A stretch of DNA of 10,811 bases, taken from NCBI GenBank assembly GCA_023258825.1, contig JALQWE010000057.1, positions 1 to 10,811 on the forward strand. The letters are read 5' to 3'. The translations under genes were made by a program, and so were the position numbers. This stretch comes from Planctomycetaceae bacterium. GTDB lineage: Bacteria > Planctomycetota > Planctomycetia > Planctomycetales > Planctomycetaceae. The stretch's first letter is position 1, and each line of letters starts with the position of its first letter. Below are positions 1 through 7,100 of the stretch, piece by piece. The notes under the pieces are model-generated. The model was not told the origin of the DNA, made no database searches, and saw only the letters and a program-made list of their open reading frames with translations.

Positions 1-733
1 CGACGAAGCCATTCAGGGAATTCAGACTCTGCAATTGCTCATCAGACATCGTGTCCGGAACCGAGCCATCTGCCAGGTGACAAACGATGCAGGCCTTTTC
101 GATCCGTATGGCCGAAAAATACAGCAGTTTTCGTTTACCACCCTCATCCTGAAAGTAGGTGTACTCGCTCCGGTTACGTCCTGCTGATTCCCGCGCTTTC
201 AATGTGAATTGTGAGCGGGCCTCGTACTCCTGATCATTCTTGCCGGGAGCGTTCAGCGACAGAATTTCCCAGCTCGCCCGATCAGATTCGGTGGGCAGGG
301 CAGCCATGACCTTCCGCAGAATGGCAACTTCCGTTAAAGGGTCCTCTCCGCTTCCCCCGCGAGCCTCGTCCTCCGACTTCTGCGGCGACTGTTTCTCGCT
401 TGCAGGTCCCGTGACACCCGGTTCCGCTGCTCCCACGGCTTCAATCGCCGACTGAACTGCGGCCACGCTTGCCGCAGCGGTTGGCTCGCTAGTCGCCTCG
501 GCACGTCGCGCCCGTTCCAGAAAACGCGTATAGTGCTGTAACTGCAGCACTCGAGGCACCATCATTCGAGCCGCCAGCACCTGCTGATTCTCCACAAGGC
601 GCTGAGTCCTTGCGGCATACCACCAGAAACTGGTTGTAATCAGGAACAACAGCGCAATCCCGAACAGAAAACGGCATTTCCGTTCCAGACTGGTCTCGCC
701 AATCAGTTTTTTCAGCGATCGGTAGGAAATCAC
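1..733 (-). CDS. Membrane-anchored c-type haem sensor, DUF3365/Tll0287-like, C-terminus off the left edge
   Basis: The visible 244 residues begin MISYRSLKKLIGETSLERKC, an N-terminus I recall from planctomycete signalling proteins. A hydrophobic segment at residues 22-40 is probably a membrane anchor. Residues 41-80 are polar and helical, consistent with the start of a periplasmic sensor domain. An Ala/Glu/Ser/Gly-rich stretch at about 81-135 looks like an unstructured insertion. Residues about 140-240 resemble the DUF3365 fold and contain CIVCH at 215-219, a standard covalent haem c site, just after the YFSAIRIEK segment. DUF3365 domains usually serve as redox or ligand sensors joined to a cytoplasmic kinase, cyclase or chemotaxis output, but the output module here is outside the window and unknown. 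The GTG start at 733 was chosen because a good Shine-Dalgarno site precedes it and the frame upstream is not protein-like. The gene is divergent from the ligase gene. The frame reaches base 1 without a stop. Confidence 0.8.
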   Translation of the reverse strand, partial: MISYRSLKKLIGETSLERKCRFLFGIALLFLITTSFWWYAARTQRLVENQQVLAARMMVPRVLQLQHYTRFLERARRAEATSEPTAAASVAAVQSAIEAVGAAEPGVTGPASEKQSPQKSEDEARGGSGEDPLTEVAILRKVMAALPTESDRASWEILSLNAPGKNDQEYEARSQFTLKARESAGRNRSEYTYFQDEGGKRKLLYFSAIRIEKACIVCHLADGSVPDTMSDEQLQSLNSLNGFV

Positions 734-1103
734 CCTGTTCCCCTCGGAATCGGATCCTGGCCCCGTCCTCCGCAATTCTCCCAGCAACTGCCATTTCGTG
801 CAACTCGAGCCACCACGCCCCCCGACACGGGGACAAAAAGACAAACCCGGACCTTTGGGGGCTCTTCGCAGGAAAGAGACCAGCCGCCTTTTTCGGGGTG
901 CCAATTCTGCCGCAGTTTCCGGCTTCCACAGCAGTCCGAGCACGATCCTGCCGCCCGAGATCCCACACCCACATGAGTCTGACCTTGCATCCATCGCTCT
1001 CAATCCCCAGGATCCCCATGTCCCGCAGAAATGTCGTCACCCAGGGTCTTGACCGTTGCGGCTGACAGTCTGCAGGGTTCCGCTGCCACAGGATGCCAGT
1101 TCC
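734..1103. other. Divergent intergenic region between haem sensor and ligase genes
   Basis: About 370 bases separate two divergent starts, so promoters for both genes should lie here. I could not find a convincing -35/-10 pair on either strand. The open frames present are Arg/Gly/Pro/Cys-rich and not protein-like. A small perfect hairpin, CCCCG-ACA-CGGGG, occupies 820-832 and is followed on the plus strand by an A-rich stretch. If the ligase used the TTG at 1056 instead of the ATG at 1104, the region would be 48 bases shorter. Confidence 0.5.
740..745 (-). promoter_or_regulatory. Ribosome binding site fixing a GTG start
   Basis: On the minus strand GAGGGG lies 6 bases before the GTG at 731-733. 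It supports a non-ATG start for the haem sensor gene, which an ATG-only search would miss. Confidence 0.6.
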
Positions 1104-2216
1104 ATGACGGTCATGCGTTTCACTCCGAATCAACGCCCCACAATCGGAGTGGAAATTGAACTTCAACTGATCGACGCCAAAGAACTGTCACTCTGCAGCT
1201 GCATTGATCAGGTTCTTGCGGCCATCCCGGAAGATCTGAAAGAGTCGGTCAAGCCGGAACTGATGCAGTGCTACGTCGAAATCAACACCAAAGTCTGCCG
1301 GACCGTCCGCGAAGCCGGCGATGATCTGAGATCCAAACTGTCGCAACTCGAAGCCGTCCTGCACCCCATGGGCATTCGCCTGCTGTGGGCCGGGACACAC
1401 CCGTTTTCCTCATGGCGACATCAGAAAATCACCATTCACGAACGCTATCATCGGCTGGTCACACTGATGGAGGATGTGGTTCGCCGTCTGGTGACCTTCG
1501 GGCTGCATGTGCACATCGGTGTGGATTCCGGAGATAAGGCGGTGATGGTCTGCGATCGCATGCTGCATCACCTGCCACTGCTGCTGTCCCTGTCCGCCAA
1601 CTCGCCGTTCTGGGAAGGCCGCAGTACTGGCCTGCAATCCAATCGCTCCAAAATCATGGAAGGTCTGCCCACGGCCGGACTGCCTTACCAGATGCGCAAC
1701 TGGAGTGAATACGTCTGGCTCGTCAAACATCTGATGGAAACCGGGTTCATCAACTCCATCCGCGAAATCTGGTGGGACATTCGACCGCATCACCACTTCG
1801 GCACGATCGAAGTCCGCGTTTGCGACGTTCCACCCAGCCTTGAACATGTGCTGGCCCTCACCTCCATGATCCAATGCCTCGTGCACACAATCTCCAACGA
1901 GATCGACGAAGGGACGTTTCAATCCGAGTATCATCCGATGATGGTGGAACAGAACAAGTGGCGAGCAACGCGTTACGGAGCCGATGCTTCACTCGTCAGC
2001 TACCGTGATTTCCAGCAGCGATCCGTCCCTCAGCTGGTGGATGAACTCATCGGAAAACTCAGGCCGGCAGCCTCAGAACTGGATTGCCTGAACGAACTGG
2101 AATCTGTGGCCCTGATTCCCTCGGCCAGCGGAGCACGTCGCCAGAACGAGATCTACGAAGCCACCGGCAGCCGCCGCAAAGTCGTCGAGAAACTGCTGGA
2201 AACTCCCGCCTGGTAA
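1104..2216 (+). CDS. Carboxylate-amine ligase, GCS2/YbdK family (glutamate-cysteine ligase-like)
   Basis: The 370-residue product matches the usual length of the GCS2/YbdK family, ATP-dependent ligases that join an amino acid carboxylate to an amine. YbdK has weak gamma-glutamylcysteine ligase activity, and the true substrate is often unknown. Visible family motifs are GVEIE at 15-19, HVHIGV at 135-140, WWDIRPHHHFGTIEVRVCD at 223-241 and NKWRATRYG at 284-292. These correspond to the nucleotide- and metal-binding core of the glutamine-synthetase-like fold. There is no signal peptide, so it should be cytoplasmic. I chose ATG 1104, which has a weak AGGA at 1090-1093; a TTG at 1056 would add 16 residues that do not resemble the family. 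ATG 1113 is also possible. The name ybdK or gshA would over-state the evidence, so no symbol is given. It is divergent from the haem sensor and convergent with the formamidase-like gene, probably monocistronic. Confidence 0.9.
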   Translation: MTVMRFTPNQRPTIGVEIELQLIDAKELSLCSCIDQVLAAIPEDLKESVKPELMQCYVEINTKVCRTVREAGDDLRSKLSQLEAVLHPMGIRLLWAGTHPFSSWRHQKITIHERYHRLVTLMEDVVRRLVTFGLHVHIGVDSGDKAVMVCDRMLHHLPLLLSLSANSPFWEGRSTGLQSNRSKIMEGLPTAGLPYQMRNWSEYVWLVKHLMETGFINSIREIWWDIRPHHHFGTIEVRVCDVPPSLEHVLALTSMIQCLVHTISNEIDEGTFQSEYHPMMVEQNKWRATRYGADASLVSYRDFQQRSVPQLVDELIGKLRPAASELDCLNELESVALIPSASGARRQNEIYEATGSRRKVVEKLLETPAW

Positions 2217-2235
2217 GATCCGACCTGAGGCGGGA
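2204..2235 (+). terminator. Stem-loop over the ligase stop codon, possible terminator
   Basis: TCCCGCCT at 2204-2211 pairs perfectly with AGGCGGGA at 2228-2235, leaving a 16-base loop that holds the TAA stop at 2214-2216. A GGT/ACC pair inside the loop could lengthen it. There is no following T-run, so intrinsic termination is not assured; it could equally protect the mRNA 3' end. Confidence 0.35.
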
Positions 2236-2317
2236 ATTGCCCCGCAGAGATCACTCGGTCATGCAGGCTCCCGAACACGCCGGCTCGGCAGTATCGATGT
2301 CCCGGCGCCAACACAGA

Positions 2318-2349
2318 TTGTCGTCGCTCCAATCGCAGATCGACGACAA
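2318..2349. repeat. Perfect 9-bp inverted repeat
   Basis: TTGTCGTCG at 2318-2326 and CGACGACAA at 2341-2349 are exact reverse complements separated by 14 bases. No T-run follows on either strand. Confidence 0.6.
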
Positions 2350-2414
2350 CGACTCCGGCCCTCGGTCAGCGAAACGATGGCAAGACGGAAAATCAGGTTC
2401 GTTTTTCACTTGAA

Positions 2415-2438
2415 TTCGCGAACGTATTTGTTTGCGAA
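2415..2438. repeat. Near-perfect 9-bp hairpin
   Basis: TTCGCGAAC at 2415-2423 pairs with GTTTGCGAA at 2430-2438 around a 6-base loop. The only non-Watson-Crick position is G2420 with T2433, a G-U wobble in plus-strand RNA but a C-A mismatch in minus-strand RNA. The structure would therefore be more stable in a transcript reading rightward from the ligase gene. Confidence 0.55.
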
Positions 2439-2443
2439 AGTGG

Positions 2444-2497
2444 CGAGGAAAAATCCTCGACGCTCGTTTCGTCGGAGCGAAACGCGACTATTCCTCG
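2444..2497. repeat. Nested hairpins with two mutually exclusive pairings
   Basis: CGAGGA at 2444-2449 pairs with TCCTCG at 2454-2459 around a four-A loop. CGTTTCG at 2465-2471 pairs with CGAAACG at 2478-2484 around a six-base loop. The left arm can alternatively pair as CGAGGAA (2444-2450) with TTCCTCG (2491-2497), enclosing the second hairpin. All three stems are perfect. No T-run follows, so this is not a standard terminator. Confidence 0.55.
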
Positions 2498-2587
2498 GAT
2501 AAACACGGTTTCGCCGCCCCAGTCCAGCTCATACGCTGACGTGGAAACCTGCCGCCATTCAAGAGCCCAGTTCTGCCCGATCAGCCT

Positions 2588-4084
2588 TCACGGCCCCTTC
2601 TCGATCGCCTTCCGCAGCAGGTTGTGAGTGATCGCCTGAACGCGTTCATCCGGTCCATGCGGACGACTGAAGTGCGACCACGGCAGCGTGTGCCCCGGAG
2701 GATCTCCTAATGCCTGCGCCCACCAGATCGTTGCCGCGTTGAACACAAAATTGTCTTTCGGACCAGGATAAATCGTTGCCGTCCACTGCTGTGGATTCAC
2801 ACCTCCCTGCCATGCGGTTCCCGAAGCTACGACTTCCAACCCGGGAATCTCTGCCGGACTGCCGTGATACTCCCAACCAATCAATCCCGGTATCGAATCC
2901 CCATTCCGCACGCCAGCACCACGAAACATCCAGTGGTCCGCTTTGGTCACCGTCCAGTCGCCACCACCATTCACCGGCTCCACATTTCTCGCCCCCATCA
3001 GCAGCCCCTCATCAGGCCCGTGCAGTGGAAACGGACCATGCTCCTTCGCCCGCGTCGCCGCATAGTCGTTCTCACCTCCATAAGGACCACCTCGGAAGAA
3101 AATCCGATTCGGTCGACCATCGGTCGATGCCCGCAGCGGCGTCACCCAGCAAACGCTGTTGCCCGACAGAAACAACAGGTCAACTCCCGCATCACGCATC
3201 TTTGTGACGCTTTCGAACTGCCGAATATCCCAGTACTCGTCGTGACCAATGCTGATGAAACACCTGCAGTTCAGACCACGATCCGGAGTCAGCAGGTCAC
3301 TGTTCGAACAGTAACTGACATCATATCCATGCTGCTCCAGCCAGTATGTCATCGGAAACTCATACGGCAGAAACTCACCCGCTCCAACCGTCAACGGGTC
3401 ATTGACCACGCTTGTATACTGTGCCTCACGGCCATACGGCCGATCAAAACTGACGTCTGCCCACGGCCCCTGTCCACCCTTTGGATGCGTGTACACCGAA
3501 TAATGCGAAGGCCAGACGTTGTAAGCCTGCCAGGTGTTGTCGGAGCACTGAAACAGAACGTCCGCCGGTCGCGAGTCCCGGACGATGAAAATCACATAGC
3601 TCTGCCAGTACGGCTCATTCCCCTCAGGAATCGTCGTCAGGCGACCAAGGTACACGCCACTCAACCAGTCCTCAGGAATCGTCAAAGTGACTGAGGCCTT
3701 CCAGTGACACTCGTGCAGATCCTTTTCCCCCTTCACCGGCTCTGGTTGGGTCGTGCCTTCCACGCGATCAAACGTCTTCATCAATCGAGCTCCCCGACCG
3801 CCGTAATAGCCGGTTCGGAAAATCTCCAGACGAAATGCCCGAGCTGGATTGGTTGACACCATCACGTCCAGTGCCTCGCCCGCAGCCACACTTTGCTTTG
3901 AACAGTACCCCTCAATCGGAACCGAACGGCATTCCGCCCCCACAATCTTCACGCGAGTTAACTGCCAGTCTGTTGCCCCCGGCAACGCATTCTCCCGCGT
4001 AATCCGATTTTCTGCCTGCACCGCCCCAGTCACTGACAGCATCAGGCAAAGACACAACACCCCAGGCGAAAGCATCTTCGACAT
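2588..4084 (-). CDS. Exported N,N-dimethylformamidase large (beta) subunit-like protein
   Basis: The 498-residue product starts with a signal peptide (hydrophobic core about 8-21, likely cleavage after VQA at 22-24), so it acts outside the cytoplasm. The rest matches the N,N-dimethylformamidase beta-subunit family, whose founding enzyme hydrolyses dimethylformamide with a mononuclear iron held by two Tyr and one Glu. Hallmarks are RTGYYGGRGARLM at 90-102, DVLFQCSDNTWQAYN at 175-189, FPMTYWLEQHGYDVSY at 243-258, GHDEYW at 280-285, LLFLSGNSVCW at 303-313 and GWEYHG at 403-408. The Tyr and Glu of GHDEYW and GWEYHG are candidates for the iron site, but I cannot align them with certainty. No gene for the small alpha subunit is visible nearby. 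It lies 66 bases downstream of the 6.3-kb gene on the same strand, so co-transcription is likely. ATG 4084 was preferred over a GTG at 4096; neither has a clear Shine-Dalgarno site. The natural substrate is probably another amide. Confidence 0.85.
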   Translation of the reverse strand: MSKMLSPGVLCLCLMLSVTGAVQAENRITRENALPGATDWQLTRVKIVGAECRSVPIEGYCSKQSVAAGEALDVMVSTNPARAFRLEIFRTGYYGGRGARLMKTFDRVEGTTQPEPVKGEKDLHECHWKASVTLTIPEDWLSGVYLGRLTTIPEGNEPYWQSYVIFIVRDSRPADVLFQCSDNTWQAYNVWPSHYSVYTHPKGGQGPWADVSFDRPYGREAQYTSVVNDPLTVGAGEFLPYEFPMTYWLEQHGYDVSYCSNSDLLTPDRGLNCRCFISIGHDEYWDIRQFESVTKMRDAGVDLLFLSGNSVCWVTPLRASTDGRPNRIFFRGGPYGGENDYAATRAKEHGPFPLHGPDEGLLMGARNVEPVNGGGDWTVTKADHWMFRGAGVRNGDSIPGLIGWEYHGSPAEIPGLEVVASGTAWQGGVNPQQWTATIYPGPKDNFVFNAATIWWAQALGDPPGHTLPWSHFSRPHGPDERVQAITHNLLRKAIEKGP

Positions 4085-4150
4085 GGCACACTTCACTTTG
4101 CAGAAGGAATCAGAAAGAACACTTTGAAAGGGCCCGCAGCTGGTACACGC

Positions 4151-7100
4151 TTAGCGTACACCCGGAGGAATCAATCGAATCGCGCGAATATCAATCAGTG
4201 CCGATCCCGGCTTCTCTGGTGCAGTGACAATCAGCTGACCTTTGCCGCGATGCAGATCAATGGTCCCCGCCTGCCACGTCTGATAATTGTCCCACGTCCC
4301 CGTCCCTGGTACCCGCGCCGTCAACAGACGTGTCCCTGTGGAAAACCGAATCAGACTGCCCGCCGCACTGTCATCGCACGCACAATCCACCTCCACCGTC
4401 CAGTCACCACTGGCCGGGACCTCAAACGACCAGCGCACGTAATCCTCCGTGCTGCACCAGTAACCCACATTTCCGTATTTCGGTTCATAGACCAGACTGG
4501 GCCCGTAGATTTCCGCCGCAGCTGCCGGTAACAGCAGGCTCCTGTCCTCACTCGCTGTGATGGCTCGCGGCGCATTCCCCTCGAACGCCTTCCACGGACT
4601 GCCGGTGGACTGCACAAAGGCCATCACATTCGCCAGATCCTCGGGACTCAGATCCCGCTCAAGACCCTCAGGCATCAGTGAACGCCGCGATGCGATCAGC
4701 TCATCAACCGCGGCCCGAGGAATCACATGTTCCCTGCCATCCCCGGCCAGCAGCGTCAACGCACCACCCGTTTCCCCTCGCAGCATCCCCGAATACTGCA
4801 GTCCATCCGTGGTGACCACGGTGTAGCTCAGAAACTTCGCTTCCACCGCTCGGTTCGGGTCCAGAATGGCGGTGATCAAGGCTTCCGGTGAACGATCCTT
4901 CAGCGCGGCCAGATCCGCTCCAACCTCCCGACCAATATTCTGCAGTCGATGACACGTGCTGCAGCGCTTCTCGAAAACAACCGCCCCAGCCGTCGCATCC
5001 CCACGGACTCCCTGCACCTTCTGTCGCCAATCCGCCACCAGCGTCTCTCGATCTGTACTCGTTACCGTCGTTCCCAGTCGCCGAGCCCGGTCAGCGATTT
5101 CCGCATCCCGGTGATTCACTAACACATCCCGCTGTGATGCATCGAGCTCCTCGATTGACAACGCCCCTGATTCCAGCACCTGCAACAGCTCCGGCAGTAA
5201 AACCGGCCGCTGCACAACCCCCTGAAACAGGGCACTGCGAACCTCCGGCTCCAGCGTGCGAGCCCGCTGCAGCACGGTCCGCGTCTGCTGAGGCCCACCG
5301 TTCCGCCCAACCGTCTGCACAGCCACTCGCTGCAGTAACAATGGTGTCTGCGGAGTCAGAAACTCTTCGGCAACTGTCAGATCTGTTTCTCCAGCACGAC
5401 ACACGTCGGCCAGAGTGAGGGCGGCCGCACGCCGGTCAACCTCCACGGTCGCATTCCGGGCCACCGACAACGCCGTCGACACCGCCTGCTGCCTTGCCTT
5501 CGTCAGCAGCTCACCGGCAACCAACCTCTGTCCAGCCTCGGTCCTGCCCACCTCCTGCAGCATGCGAGTCGCCGCCTCGAACGAGGCCGTCGCAGTCTGT
5601 GCATCCAGCGATTGCAGAATCTCAGCCAACGGCCGCGCCAGAAGTTCCGCCTGCCCCAGCGCGGACGCCTGGCCCGCAAGTCGACTCACCAGCAACTCTG
5701 ACGCTCGTCCCCGGGAATCCTGCAGCACCGCGGACATGACTGGGCCGATGTTGGCAGCCGTCAGTGACGTCAATCCGGCATCCAGCATCAAGGGCGAATC
5801 CACACTGCACAGCAGAACGGTCCCCAGCAGAGTACCGGCCGCTTCCCCGGGAAACTCGCCCAGGCTCAACAGCAACTGCAAACGCACTGCCGCATGAGGA
5901 TCGTCCGCCAAAGCCGCGAGGGATTGCAGCAGGTCTGCGCGTCCCGCTCGCAAACCGGGCTCCAGCAATTCAATGGAGAGCCGACGCACCTCAGCATCGT
6001 CCGAGGCCAGTCCCTGCAGCGCCGCTGTCACCCCCAACTCAGACATTCCCTCGAAATCCGCCTGTCCAAGCGTCGACAACGTCGCCAGAGCCTGAACACC
6101 GACAGCGCGCCCCTCACTCACAAAACTACCAATCCGCCGCAGCAGTTCAGCGTCCTGCAGCACCTCATCACGACGATGCACCAGAATCCGCTGCGCAGTG
6201 TCTCGCCACCAGCCGTTCGGACTTCGCAGCCGTTCGGCCACTTCCTTCAATGCCACCCGATCCCAGGGTTGAGAAAAGAACTGCCGCAGGTCGCTTTCCA
6301 CTTTCGCCGAGTCGCCCTGCGGGGATTCGCCGACCTTCCCCGCATCACCGGTCCCGCAGCAGGCAGCCGCCGGAAGAACCCGATAGATACGACCACGATC
6401 GCTGCCCGAGTACAGGTTCATCTTCCGCTGATATTCCGCCGGAATCCATTCGGGATGCTCAATCACCGCGCGGTACATGTCGGCCACCCAGATGGCACCA
6501 TCAGGACCGGTCCGCAACATCGTGGGGCGAAACCAGTTGTCCGACGACGCCAGAAACTCTGACTGCTGTTCGTCCGCCGCGCGCACTCCCTGGAACACCG
6601 GGGCCGTTGCATCAGACGACGTCAGTACCAATCGCGAGACGAGGTTGTGCACCGGTTCGGACGTCAACGCATTGCCGTAAAATTCAGGCCCCAGCAGAGT
6701 GTCCCGATAAATCATGGTGCCGCACGCCGATGTGAACCGATTGGCAAACGCAAAGTCGTTGAAACGCGCCAGCGTGCGACTCAGCGGAAACACGGGTGCC
6801 GCCCCCGGAACGGCAGCTACCGCCGCCGTTACGCCAGACACGCCAGCATGCGGGTTGCGCGCCACATAACGCTCATCCAGCACATACTGCCAGATGGGAT
6901 TGGAATTGTTGTTGCCGAACCAATGACCAAAGTCGTCCCGCTCCCGCCCGAACTGCGTCGTGCCACTCACAGCCTGAACTGCATTCGTCTCCGGATGAAT
7001 TCGCAGATCCCTGCCACGCAGATTGACCGGTTGCACCGTGAACGGACGCGGCTCCCTTTCCCCGGGAATCGCGCCGAGCCCCGACACCAGCCCACCACTG

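Larger units (their letters stand above)
2217..2587. other. Convergent intergenic region rich in inverted repeats
   Basis: This 371-base stretch lies between the 3' ends of two convergent genes. I found no protein-like frame on either strand; a 46-codon minus-strand frame from a GTG at 2409 has no Shine-Dalgarno site. It contains a series of inverted repeats listed separately. AGCGAAACG occurs twice, at 2368-2376 and 2476-2484. The density of foldable sequence is higher than in the other two intergenic regions of the window. It may hold back-to-back terminators, a structured RNA, or a decayed repeat element. Confidence 0.6.

Noticed and set aside
730..990. 86-codon minus-strand frame ending in a GTGA overlap with the sensor start
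   Set aside because: The overlap looks like translational coupling, but the product is Gly/Arg/Cys-rich, lacks recognisable structure and has no clear ribosome binding site.
489..1166. 225-codon minus-strand open frame
   Set aside because: It overlaps the haem sensor in another frame and runs antisense into the start of the ligase. The product is Arg/Gly/Cys-rich with no domain pattern. The sensor frame has family motifs and a Shine-Dalgarno site.
2084..2413. 109-codon plus-strand frame overlapping the ligase 3' end
   Set aside because: Arg/Ser/Gln-rich, overlaps the ligase out of frame, no ribosome binding site; the tail is hairpin-rich intergenic DNA.
2204..2497. CRISPR array or riboswitch
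   Set aside because: The inverted repeats differ from each other in sequence and spacing, so there is no direct-repeat/spacer pattern. They lie at 3' ends of genes rather than in a 5' leader.
2864..3694. 276-codon plus-strand frame opposite the formamidase-like gene
   Set aside because: Antisense to conserved formamidase-family motifs and not protein-like.
5764..6735. 323-codon plus-strand frame opposite the 6.3-kb gene
   Set aside because: Its Pro/Arg/Ser-rich composition is the usual antisense shadow of GC-rich coding DNA; the minus-strand frame has clear domains throughout.
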